A stretch of 31,501 bases of DNA. It comes from an uncultured Bacteroidales bacterium (lineage in GTDB: Bacteria; Bacteroidota; Bacteroidia; Bacteroidales; Paludibacteraceae). Below the pieces are notes generated by a model. That model did not search any database. It was not told the DNA's origin and saw only the letters and a program-made list of their open reading frames with translations. Location: contig CAKVBV010000028.1 of NCBI GenBank assembly GCA_934725535.1, positions 1 to 31,501 of the forward strand, in the 5' to 3' direction. The number at the start of each line of letters is the position of its first letter. Position 1 is the stretch's first letter. Of this stretch, positions 23,577 to 30,761 are shown in pieces. The position numbers were made by a program, and so were the translations under genes.

Positions 23577-25421
23577 TTACTCCACTTTTATCCCTGTCAC
23601 AGTGTAGGTATGACCGCCACGGAGTATCAGCACTTGACCATCACGAATCACTTTGCGAATCGTAGTGTCATCATCTGTGCTATTGTTGTTAACAGATGAA
23701 TAAATATCTTCTTTAACGTTGTAAAACTCTTTCCAGTACGGAGCCTCGGAATATGCCTGACGCGTACCCGCTGGCACGATGAGCATCGTGGAGCGGTCCA
23801 CGTCTTCAAACGTCTTCGCCTCTATGGTTGGCGGCACCTGCGCCCGTACACGTATTTGTTGCAATTTCCCGCACAAAGCAAATCCGTTATCCTCTATCGA
23901 CCTCATAGTGCTCGGCAGTACGAGTTCCTTGAGGTACGAGCAACCATAGAAGGCTGATTTTCCGATGGTGGTCACCCCTTCGGGAATGGTTATCGTCTGC
24001 AAGTCATGACAGTGGTAGAACGCCCAATCGCCGATACTCTCTATGTCTGTGCCTCTAAATACAACGGATTGCAAAGAACGGCAATTCTCAAAGGCACTGG
24101 TCCCAATACGCTTCACAGAAGCGGGAATGGCAATAGATGTCAGGTACTTGCAATTGTTCAATGCTGCAACTCCTATAGTCTGTAAGTTCTCTGGCAATAC
24201 TATCGAACGAAGCCTGTAGCCTCCCATCGGAAAATACGTATCGTCCTCTGCATATCCCAATTGGTCTATCGGGGTCACAGACAGGTCGATGTGTACCGGG
24301 TTTGATTCCAACAAGCGTTCCATGTCAATCACGCCACCGGAGATAATGACTGTATCTGCACCCGTTCCCCAAAACTCCCGCGAGTTGCGATACATATCAG
24401 CAGACATTCTGACGTATGTCAAGCGAGTGTTGGAATTTACAATAGGTCCGTTACTTTCCACCTTGGCATCAGAACCAAGGTACTCGAAGCGTGTAAGCAG
24501 GTCACAATCAAAGGCTTTCCAACCGAAGTACGTCACAGAAGAAGGAACAACCACTTCTGTCAGGGCATAACCATGAAAGGCCTCACTGCTAATCGACGTA
24601 AGTCCTTCGGGAAGTACAACATGGCTGAAATCGATATTGTAGAGGTCTCGCCACGTAGCGTAGTTCGCCAAGTCCATATCTCCGTAACCCGTGATGGTGA
24701 GAGTCGAAGTGGCGGCATCCAATGCCCAGTACAGGTTTCGCCCGCATCTGCCACGGCTGTCTTCTGCTTCTCCTGTTTTGACGCACGGAGCAGCATAACC
24801 TTGCTCCTTAAACCCGAACATCGGCTCGTCGAAGTCATCGCCATAGAACTCATCACTGGTCTTGGTGCCTGTGTACTTTGCAAATGCAAAGAGGCAGTCA
24901 GCACAGGGAGCCTGTGTGGTAGCCGTCTCCTGACCTTCCCACATCCACCAACCGGCACCGGCTTCTTCTGCGGTAAACTCAAAGCCGAAAATCTGACCAT
25001 AGACGCACAGGGTTGAATCCTTTTGGGTAACCTCTGCAGCCAATTTATCTTTGTCTGTGAAAATTTGGGCATAGTTCACGGTCATACCGTAGATATTGCC
25101 ACTGATTTGTTTCAAACGGTTTGTATTGCCGTTCACATCACCCTTGCTGGTCCACTTGTTGATAGCGATACCACGGGTTGCGCCTTCTGCAGTAGGGGTA
25201 CCCTTTACGAATTCCTCAAGCCATGTGCCGGTGATATCCACTGCAAACGTAAAGGTCTCATCAACCTCCATATCGTTAGCGGCAGCAAATTCGCCTTTCG
25301 TACAATCGTACTTAACAATGTAACGCCCATCTGCGCCAACAGGGTTGTTGAGCGTGTGAGCAGCAAGATTCATACTCCCCAAAAGGGTTGTAAGAGCAAC
25401 AAGAAGAAATGCTTTTCGCAT
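23577..25421 (-). CDS. Secreted leucine-rich-repeat (BspA-like) protein
   Basis: A surface-type protein. The Met at 25421 gives a signal peptide MRKAFLLVALTTLLGSMNLA; the frame upstream is only an extension into the leader and promoter. The first 250 residues of the product form a domain I do not recognise. From about residue 260 there are BspA-type LRR_5 repeats, for example LPEGLTSISSEAFHG, IAIPASVKRIGTSAFENC, ITIPEGVTTIGKSAFYGC and LVLPSTMRSIEDNGFALC. An Ile/Val-rich segment (ADTVIISGGVIDMERL) interrupts them. The protein ends KVIRDGQVLILRGG, then TYTVTGIKVE, much like the tail of the endonuclease at 64. BspA-like proteins are known for adhesion, but the ligand here is unknown. Confidence 0.88.
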   Translation of the reverse strand: MRKAFLLVALTTLLGSMNLAAHTLNNPVGADGRYIVKYDCTKGEFAAANDMEVDETFTFAVDITGTWLEEFVKGTPTAEGATRGIAINKWTSKGDVNGNTNRLKQISGNIYGMTVNYAQIFTDKDKLAAEVTQKDSTLCVYGQIFGFEFTAEEAGAGWWMWEGQETATTQAPCADCLFAFAKYTGTKTSDEFYGDDFDEPMFGFKEQGYAAPCVKTGEAEDSRGRCGRNLYWALDAATSTLTITGYGDMDLANYATWRDLYNIDFSHVVLPEGLTSISSEAFHGYALTEVVVPSSVTYFGWKAFDCDLLTRFEYLGSDAKVESNGPIVNSNTRLTYVRMSADMYRNSREFWGTGADTVIISGGVIDMERLLESNPVHIDLSVTPIDQLGYAEDDTYFPMGGYRLRSIVLPENLQTIGVAALNNCKYLTSIAIPASVKRIGTSAFENCRSLQSVVFRGTDIESIGDWAFYHCHDLQTITIPEGVTTIGKSAFYGCSYLKELVLPSTMRSIEDNGFALCGKLQQIRVRAQVPPTIEAKTFEDVDRSTMLIVPAGTRQAYSEAPYWKEFYNVKEDIYSSVNNNSTDDDTTIRKVIRDGQVLILRGGHTYTVTGIKVE

Positions 25422-25537
25422 ACTAAAAATGTTTTGTGTGGAGACCGGCTTCCTATCTCCGTGTTTATTGATTAAAAAGAACGTGAAGCCATTGGACAAA
25501 GCCAATATCGTCCCCGTTTTCTTGGTAGTTTGTGTTG

Positions 25538-25569
25538 CAAAATTACTGCTTTTTCTTCAACTATGCAAA
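25538..25569 (-). promoter_or_regulatory. Promoter of the LRR protein gene
   Basis: On the minus strand, TTTG (25569-25566), a 20-nt spacer and TAATTTTG (25545-25538). It is a full consensus match, giving a leader of about 110 nt. Confidence 0.8.
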
Positions 25570-25635
25570 TAAAAATTGCACTACCCTATATCAACCACAC
25601 TAAAATTACATATCATTCCGGCGACGCGGACGACA

Positions 25636-25719
25636 CTTGGGGGACGACGTTTTTGGGGCGACGCTTGGGGGACGACGTTTTTGGGGCGACGCTTGGGGGA
25701 CGACGCGGCTCGCGTCGTC
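25636..25719 (+). repeat. 28-nt tandem repeat joined to the 21-nt hairpin
   Basis: Two identical 28-nt units (25636-25663 and 25664-25691) begin CTTGGGGGACGACG and contain a T5 run and a G4 run. A third unit starts at 25692 but continues into the dispersed hairpin (arms GACGACGCG/CGCGTCGTC, loop GCT) at 25699-25719. The hairpin and its GATGCTTGGGGG-like lead-in are shared with the uvrA insertion. The 657-nt gap 25506-26162 holds no gene. Confidence 0.88.
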
Positions 25720-25869
25720 ATGCGCCGCAGGCGCACTTTCCTCTTACTCATGTAATTATTCAAACCTTACCAAGATAAAAAGTCCCGTAACTTGAGTAGA
25801 ACTCCTTTATCAGTTTTAAGGAGTCTCCTCTCATTTTCTTGATGTCTTCGTGTGTGTATCGTGTTAAGT

Positions 25870-25946
25870 GTATGAGATTAGTATGTGGTTAGTATGTGAT
25901 TAGTATGTGATTAGTATGTGATTAGCGAGTGGATAACGGGAGGATA
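25870..25946 (+). repeat. Array of seven 11-nt units (copy B)
   Basis: Five units of GTATGTGATTA type (the first GTATGAGATTA, the second GTATGTGGTTA) run directly into GCGAGTGGATA and ACGGGAGGATA, all in an exact 11-nt period. The order of variants mirrors copy A at 2007-2094 in inverse orientation. No spacers are present. Confidence 0.9.
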
Positions 25947-25957
25947 GCACATGCTTC

Positions 25958-26056
25958 TGGGGAACGTGAAGCGTAAGGCAGGTGTGCGTAGCACACTGAG
26001 TGCCATAGCGAGGCGAAAGCCTGTGGCTTTAGCAGAATACCTTATCGGATCGCATC
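25958..26056 (-). repeat. 98-nt dispersed repeat (copy 2)
   Basis: Its reverse complement matches 9715-9812 with about ten differences. It begins 11 nt after 11-nt array copy B, so the two elements may travel or arise together. A small hairpin (arms CCCCTC/GAGGGG) follows at 26118-26131, between it and uvrA. Confidence 0.85.
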
Positions 26057-26162
26057 GTCAGCGTATCCAACGCGTTTCGCGTTTTCAATAACCCAAAATG
26101 TGGTATATTTATTGTACCCCCTCTTGAGGGGATGGGAAAAGTCGGAGTGGAGTCGTCAGCCC

Positions 26163-28868
26163 CTATATATACTTCCCCGTAATGCTTTTCGGGTTGCGGC
26201 GGATGTCTTCCACAGTGCCGGTGGCGACGACCTGCCCGCCATCGCGTCCGCCTTCGGGACCCATGTCGATGATATAGTCGCAGGCACGGATGACATCGGG
26301 GTTATGCTCGATGATAATCACCGTATTACCCTTGTCCACAAGGCGGTGCAACACGCCCAGCAGCACACGGATATCCTCGAAGTGCAAGCCCGTCGTCGGC
26401 TCGTCCAATATATATAAGGTGTCGCCCGTGCCGGGACGTGCCAGTTCGGTAGCCAGTTTCACTCGCTGGCTCTCGCCGCCCGACAGGGTAGTGGACGACT
26501 GACCCAATTTGATATACCCCAAGCCGACGTCCTGCAACGTCTTGATTTTCTTCAGTATATACGGCTGATTGGCAAAGAACTCCACCGCCTGGTTGATAGT
26601 CATATCCAGCACCTCGGCTATCGACTTGCCGCGGAAACGCGCCTCGAGTGTCTCGCGGTTGTACCGTTGTCCGCCACAGACCTCGCAGGGCACATACACA
26701 TCGGGCAGGAAGTGCATCTGAATGGTCTTGTAGCCGTTGCCTGCGCATGCCTCACACCTGCCGCCCGCATTGTTGAACGAGAAGCGACCTGCCTTCCACC
26801 CGCGTATCTGCGATTCGGGCAGTTGGGCAAAGAGGTTGCGGATATCCGTGAAGACGCCCGTATAGGTAGCGGGATTGCTGCGCGGAGTGCGTCCGATAGG
26901 CGACTGGTCCACGGCTATCACCTTGTCTATCAAATCAATGCCATCTATGGAATCATAAGCCAACGGAGCCTGCAGGCTGCGATAGAAGTGTTGGCTCAGG
27001 ATAGGGAAAAGGGTCTGGTTGATGAGCGTGGATTTGCCGCTTCCGCTCACGCCTGTAACGCCAATCATGCGCCCCAACGGGAATGCCACGTCCACACCTT
27101 TGAGGTTGTTGCCCCGACAGCCATGCAGCACCAACTGCCCTTTGTCGGGTAGGTCTGTGCGTGTCGGGTGGTCGTCACGGTCTGCCTCACCGCGGAGATA
27201 ACGGGCAGTCAAGGTATCGGCTTTCAGCAGTTCCGCAGGGGTTCCCTCGAAGCATACGTACCCGCCAAGACGCCCTGCCTTGGGACCGATGTCCACGATG
27301 TAGTCCGCTTGCCGCATCATCTCCTCGTCATGCTCGACGACAATCACGGAGTTGCCCATGTCGCGCAGTTGCTTGAGCGAGTCGATAAGCCGCTGGTTAT
27401 CACGCTGGTGCAGACCGATACTTGGCTCATCGAGGATATACAGCACATTCACTAACCGGCTGCCCACCTGCGTTGCCAGACGAATACGCTGGCTCTCACC
27501 GCCCGACAGGCTGTCCGAAGACCGCGAGAGCGACAGATACGGCAAGCCCACGTCCAACATAAAGTGCAGGCGCGAGGTGATTTCCTTGAGTATAGGTTCT
27601 GCTATAGTGCGTTGCTTGTCAGACAGTTGCGGGGTGATACTCTCCAAGAAAGGCGTCAGTTCGGCAATATCCATGCCTGCCATCTCGGCGATATTCTTGT
27701 CCGCTATGCGGTAACTGAGTGCCTCCTGCTTCAATCTTTGCCCGTGGCAGACGGGGCACTCCACCCACGATACCTCGGCATCGTCTTTCTCATCATCGTC
27801 CTGCTGTTGGACGTACTCAAGCATACGTTGGTACCAGTTGGCATCATCATGAATGATGTCGCTCATCTGCTGCTCGTTCTCCTCGATGGTGGTGTTGGCA
27901 CGCACGCGCCCCAAGCCCTTGCAACACGGGCACCAGCCCTGCGGCGAGTTGAACGAGAACGTATGGGGGGCAGGCTCGCTGTACGAGAGCCCTGTAGTCG
28001 GGCACATGAGGTTGCGCGAGAGATAACGGGGTACTTGGGAAGACGATGCTTGGGGGACGACGCGGCTCGCGTCGTCATTAGGTACATTGTACATTGTGCA
28101 TTGCGCATTAGGCATTTCGCATTGCACAATCATCATCACGCCGTCGCCCTGCGTCATAGCCTTGTCCACCGTTTGCCTGAGCCGCTTGACATCTGCCTCG
28201 GGTGTTGTCCCCAGCAGGTCAGGCGCAGGCATCTTCAACCGGTCCACCACCACTTCGATGGAGTGATTGCGATAGCGGTCCACCTTCATGCCCGGGGTTA
28301 CGTCCACCACTTCGCCGTCCACCCGCACACGCAGGTACCCCTTGCGGCGGATAGTCTCGAAGAGTTCCTTGTAGTGCCCCTTGCGGTTGTGCACCAGCGG
28401 GGCAAGGACAAGCACCTTCTGCCCTGCATAGTCGCGGAGCAGCAGGTCCACTATCTGCTCGTCGGTATAGCGCACCATCTTCTCGCCCGACAGGTAGGAG
28501 TAAGCCTCACCCGCCCGCGCAAAGAGCAGTCGCAGGTAGTCGTAAATCTCCGTAACGGTGCCCACCGTACTGCGCGGATTGCGGCTGGTGGTCTTCTGGT
28601 CGATACTGATGACGGGCGACAGCCCCGTAATCTTGTCCACATCGGGGCGTTGCATAGTGCCGATATACCCCCGCGCGTAGGAAGAGAACGTGTCCAAGTA
28701 CCTCCGTTGCCCTTCGGCAAAGATGGTGTCGAAAGCCAACGACGACTTGCCACTGCCCGACAAGCCGGTGATAACCACCAACTTGTCACGCGGTATGCGC
28801 ACGTCCACATTCTTCAAGTTGTGCACCCGCGCACCTGTAATTACTATGTCATTCTCTGTATTGCCCAC
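26163..28868 (-). CDS. uvrA: Excinuclease ABC subunit A
   Basis: The DNA damage-recognition ATPase of nucleotide excision repair, which loads UvrB. The product is 901 residues. Walker A GLSGSGKSS lies at residues 35-43 and a second (GVSGSGKST) near 610. There are two ABC signatures, LSGGESQRIRLA and LSGGESQRVKLA, each followed by ILDEPS/ILDEPT. Zinc modules show CPTTG, CPCCKG, CPVCHG and, in the second half, CEACAGNGYK and CEVCGG. Between GDGVMMIV and LSRNLMCPTTG (about residues 249-280) lies a segment absent from the family and encoded by repeat DNA. The remainder is intact, so the protein is presumably active. It has its own promoter. Confidence 0.97.
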   Translation of the reverse strand: MGNTENDIVITGARVHNLKNVDVRIPRDKLVVITGLSGSGKSSLAFDTIFAEGQRRYLDTFSSYARGYIGTMQRPDVDKITGLSPVISIDQKTTSRNPRSTVGTVTEIYDYLRLLFARAGEAYSYLSGEKMVRYTDEQIVDLLLRDYAGQKVLVLAPLVHNRKGHYKELFETIRRKGYLRVRVDGEVVDVTPGMKVDRYRNHSIEVVVDRLKMPAPDLLGTTPEADVKRLRQTVDKAMTQGDGVMMIVQCEMPNAQCTMYNVPNDDASRVVPQASSSQVPRYLSRNLMCPTTGLSYSEPAPHTFSFNSPQGWCPCCKGLGRVRANTTIEENEQQMSDIIHDDANWYQRMLEYVQQQDDDEKDDAEVSWVECPVCHGQRLKQEALSYRIADKNIAEMAGMDIAELTPFLESITPQLSDKQRTIAEPILKEITSRLHFMLDVGLPYLSLSRSSDSLSGGESQRIRLATQVGSRLVNVLYILDEPSIGLHQRDNQRLIDSLKQLRDMGNSVIVVEHDEEMMRQADYIVDIGPKAGRLGGYVCFEGTPAELLKADTLTARYLRGEADRDDHPTRTDLPDKGQLVLHGCRGNNLKGVDVAFPLGRMIGVTGVSGSGKSTLINQTLFPILSQHFYRSLQAPLAYDSIDGIDLIDKVIAVDQSPIGRTPRSNPATYTGVFTDIRNLFAQLPESQIRGWKAGRFSFNNAGGRCEACAGNGYKTIQMHFLPDVYVPCEVCGGQRYNRETLEARFRGKSIAEVLDMTINQAVEFFANQPYILKKIKTLQDVGLGYIKLGQSSTTLSGGESQRVKLATELARPGTGDTLYILDEPTTGLHFEDIRVLLGVLHRLVDKGNTVIIIEHNPDVIRACDYIIDMGPEGGRDGGQVVATGTVEDIRRNPKSITGKYI
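28045..28130 (-). repeat. Repeat element in frame inside uvrA
   Basis: The plus strand holds GATGCTTGGGGG, then the dispersed 21-nt hairpin at 28056-28076. A stretch of 7-nt periodicity (variants of TGCACAA on the minus strand) follows to about 28130. On the coding strand the hairpin reads as DDASRVVP and the periodic part as MPNAQCTMYNVP, so uvrA stays open. Confidence 0.85.
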
Positions 28869-28881
28869 GATAATCAGCCTG

Positions 28882-28913
28882 CAAAGTTACAAAAAACACA
28901 CGAACTACGCAAC
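28882..28913 (-). promoter_or_regulatory. Promoter of uvrA
   Basis: On the minus strand, GTTG (28913-28910), a 20-nt spacer and TAACTTTG (28889-28882). Transcription would start only a few nt before the uvrA ATG at 28868, giving an almost leaderless message. Confidence 0.7.
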
Positions 28914-29037
28914 ATCGCAAAGCAAAGCACCTAACAGAAATCACCGGCAAGCCCCCATACCTAACCCAATGGCATGAAAGCGAACCGATAAAAAACCGGC
29001 CTATCTCTCCGAAAAAAACGCAAAAAGCACATTTTCA

Positions 29038-29069
29038 TTTGTTTGTGTGCCCAAAAAGCAGTAACTTTG
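29038..29069 (+). promoter_or_regulatory. Promoter of rpsP
   Basis: TTTG (29038-29041), a 20-nt spacer and TAACTTTG (29062-29069) match the consensus fully. The expected leader is about 80 nt. Confidence 0.85.
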
Positions 29070-29072
29070 CGG

Positions 29073-29139
29073 GCCTTTTCGAGTAAAAGGCATACCATTA
29101 ATTACTAATCAGGGCAGGCAACTCGTGCAGTTGTAGCCC
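29073..29139 (+). promoter_or_regulatory. Structured leader of rpsP
   Basis: Two hairpins fill the leader. The arms GCCTTTT (29073-29079) and AAAAGGC (29085-29091) have a 5-nt loop. GGGC (29112-29115) pairs with GCCC (29136-29139) outside CAACT (29119-29123) and AGTTG (29129-29133). Neither has a following T-run, so a binding or stability role is more likely than termination. Confidence 0.5.
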
Positions 29140-29156
29140 ACAAAAACAACAAACAA

Positions 29157-29711
29157 ATGGCAACAAAAATTCGTTTGGCTCGTCATGGTCACAAGGACTA
29201 TGCTTACTACCACATCGTAGTAGCCGACAGCCGCTCGCCTCGTGATGGTAAAATCATCGAGCGCATTGGTTCATTCAACCCTAACACCAACCCCGCTACG
29301 GTGGACTTGAAGTTCGACCGCGCATTGTATTGGGTAGGCGTAGGTGCACAACCCACCGACACGGTCCGCAACATCCTCTCCGACGAGGGCGTGATGCTCA
29401 TGAAGCACCTCAACGGTGGTGTCGCTAAGGGCGCATTCAACGAGGAAGAAGCACAAAAGCGTTTCAACGCTTGGAAGGCTCAGAAAGATGCCAAGAACGG
29501 CAAAATCTCGCAAGAGGAGGCTACCAAGAAAGCCGCTGCCGCAAAGGCTCTGCTTGCACAAGAGGTAGAGGCTAACAAGGCAAAGGCTGCTGAATTGGCA
29601 AAGAAACGCCAAGAGGCTGCCGAGGCTCTCGCTGCCAAGGCTCAGGAGGCTGCTCAAGAGGCTGCCGCTGCTGAGGCGGAAGCAAAAGGCGAAGAGGCTC
29701 CTGCCGAGTAA
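29157..29711 (+). CDS. rpsP: Small-subunit ribosomal protein bS16 with extended C-terminus
   Basis: bS16 of the 30S subunit. The conserved part MATKIRLARHGHKDYAYYHI, then ADSRSPRDGKIIERIGSFNP and FDRALYWVGVGAQPTDTVRN, covers about residues 1-80. A long tail follows, rich in Ala, Glu and Lys, that should form a single helix (KKAAAAKALLAQEVEANKAK and onward). At 184 residues it is about twice the E. coli length, which is usual for Bacteroidetes. It has its own promoter, leader and terminator, so here it is separated from the rimM-trmD genes it accompanies in many bacteria. Confidence 0.97.
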   Translation: MATKIRLARHGHKDYAYYHIVVADSRSPRDGKIIERIGSFNPNTNPATVDLKFDRALYWVGVGAQPTDTVRNILSDEGVMLMKHLNGGVAKGAFNEEEAQKRFNAWKAQKDAKNGKISQEEATKKAAAAKALLAQEVEANKAKAAELAKKRQEAAEALAAKAQEAAQEAAAAEAEAKGEEAPAE

Positions 29712-29734
29712 CACGAGCCGGCAAACAAGCACGA

Positions 29735-29776
29735 AAGAGACTGCCTGACATGTTTATGTTTAGGCAGTCTTTTTTA
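29735..29776 (+). terminator. Rho-independent terminator of rpsP
   Basis: The arms AGACTGCCT (29738-29746) and AGGCAGTCT (29762-29770) form a 9-bp stem, with an inner ACAT/ATGT pair, and are followed by a T-run. Confidence 0.88.
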
Positions 29777-29876
29777 TGTCTGTTTCGCTGATTGGGCGTA
29801 TGGTATTTGTGGTTAATCGGTGGCAATACTGTGCAGCCGTCCGTTCCATTGACGACCTACGGTCGGAACTAACACA

Positions 29877-29910
29877 AAAGAAAAACGGACACCCTCAGGC
29901 GTCCGCTTTT
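29877..29910 (-). terminator. Terminator of rpsU
   Basis: On the minus strand, CGGACGCC and GGGTGTCCG-type arms (29886-29905) are flanked by A-rich and T-rich runs (TTTTTCTTTT downstream). It lies directly behind the rpsU stop codon. Confidence 0.75.
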
Positions 29911-29914
29911 CTTA

Positions 29915-30109
29915 TTACATATCGTCATGCGCATGCATCTGCTGTACATACTTTGCGTGCATCATACGCTCGCGTTTGATTTCAGATGGCTTCTCAAACT
30001 GCTGACGACGGCGCAACTCTTTCACCACGCCTGTCTTATCGAATTTGCGTTTGAATTTCTTAATCGCGCGCTCAATGTTCTCACCTTCTTTTACCGGTAC
30101 GATAATCAT
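29915..30109 (-). CDS. rpsU: Small-subunit ribosomal protein bS21
   Basis: bS21 of the 30S platform, next to the 3' end of 16S rRNA. The 64-residue product starts MIIVPVKEGENIERAIKKFK and continues RKFDKTGVVKELRRRQQFEK, as in Bacteroidetes bS21. In this phylum bS21, with bS18 and bS6, helps hide the anti-Shine-Dalgarno. Its own gene carries a full AAGGAGGT 8 nt upstream, which decides the start at 30109 over the Met at 30118, because the latter would overlap that site. No promoter is visible between it and tRNA-Leu upstream. Confidence 0.95.
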   Translation of the reverse strand: MIIVPVKEGENIERAIKKFKRKFDKTGVVKELRRRQQFEKPSEIKRERMMHAKYVQQMHAHDDM

Positions 30110-30116
30110 TGCATAC

Positions 30117-30124
30117 ACCTCCTT
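30117..30124 (-). promoter_or_regulatory. Full-strength Shine-Dalgarno before rpsU
   Basis: Minus strand AAGGAGGT, 8 nt before the rpsU ATG, is fully complementary to the anti-Shine-Dalgarno core. It is the strongest such site in the window, in front of the gene whose product masks that very rRNA sequence. Confidence 0.85.
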
Positions 30125-30278
30125 CTCCGTTCTCTCCGAGCATTTAGCCTGTTCCGAGTGATAGCGGGTGTTTAAGTCTCCCGCATGACCTTTTTATGGT
30201 TCTACATTCACACCCGCTGCGCGGGCTTGTTCTTTTCTCTCTACAAAGGCTGCCCAACCTGTGTCAAGCAGCCTTTCG

Positions 30279-30362
30279 TACCCAGAGCCGGGGTCGAACC
30301 GGCACAGGGGTGAACCTACTGGTGTTTGAGACCAGCGCGTCTACCGATTCCGCCATCTGGGC
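30279..30362 (-). tRNA. tRNA-Leu (anticodon CAA)
   Basis: An 84-nt class II tRNA. The acceptor stem pairs GCCCAGA with TCTGGGT (first pair G-U), and the D arm contains the TGGCGGAATCGGTAGACGC pattern. The anticodon stem CTGGT/ACCAG has the loop CTCAAAC, giving CAA. There is a long variable arm, the T arm holds GGTTCGACC, and the discriminator base is A. CCA is not encoded. A hairpin with arms AAAGGCTGC/GCAGCCTTT lies just downstream (30246-30275). Confidence 0.95.
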
Positions 30363-30381
30363 TTTGTTTCAAAAGCGGCTG

Positions 30382-30413
30382 CAAAGGTAGTGCTATTTTC
30401 TGATATATGCAAA
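30382..30413 (-). promoter_or_regulatory. Promoter of tRNA-Leu (and probably rpsU)
   Basis: On the minus strand, TTTG (30413-30410), a 20-nt spacer and TACCTTTG (30389-30382) are a perfect consensus, ending 19 nt before the tRNA. Confidence 0.85.
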
Positions 30414-30552
30414 CGTTGCTGCACGTTTTTCCCATTTTTATCCGAATATCCAGCCTTTCCGCCGTTTCTTACCGAACAAACACACCACTATACAAGAGAC
30501 AACAACCACTCATCCTCTCCTATTTCTTAATACTTATAAACGCTCGCTCATA

Positions 30553-30585
30553 ACGAGAGGATAGCGAGTGGATAGCGGGTTGATG
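30553..30585 (+). repeat. Three 11-nt units (partial copy C)
   Basis: ACGAGAGGATA, GCGAGTGGATA and GCGGGTTGATG in 11-nt register correspond to the GC-rich end of arrays A and B. The TATGTGA-type units are missing. Confidence 0.75.
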
Positions 30586-30658
30586 CAAAGAACAAGATGC
30601 TGTAATTGTTAAATTATACAATCATCCTATCCATCCAATATCTCGACAACGCATGGGA

Positions 30659-30679
30659 GACGACGCGGCTCGCGTCGTC
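30659..30679 (+). repeat. Dispersed 21-nt hairpin (fifth copy)
   Basis: The arms GACGACGCG and CGCGTCGTC with loop GCT, followed by ATTA as in the uvrA copy. It lies in the gap 30414-30721 between the divergent tRNA-Leu and Cys/His-rich gene promoters. No gene is seen in that gap. Confidence 0.88.
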
Positions 30680-30721
30680 ATTAATATCATCCACAGATTG
30701 CCCTCTCCCCATTTTTAGGGA

Positions 30722-30753
30722 CTTGCAGGTGTGCAAAAAAAGCAGTACCTTTG
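30722..30753 (+). promoter_or_regulatory. Promoter of the Cys/His-rich protein gene
   Basis: CTTG (30722-30725), a 20-nt spacer and TACCTTTG (30746-30753). Transcription begins only a few nt before the ATG at 30762, so the message is nearly leaderless. Confidence 0.72.
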
Positions 30754-30761
30754 CCGCCGAA

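Noticed and set aside
25506..26162. A possible insertion sequence or small transposon
   Set aside because: There is no transposase and no clear terminal inverted repeats with target duplication; only small repeats are present.
27564..28934. A 456-codon plus-strand open frame opposite uvrA
   Set aside because: It is antisense to a complete uvrA with all motifs and shows no recognisable protein features.
30246..30275. The hairpin after tRNA-Leu as a strong terminator
   Set aside because: It has a 9-bp stem but no T-run on the transcribed side, so read-through to rpsU seems more likely.
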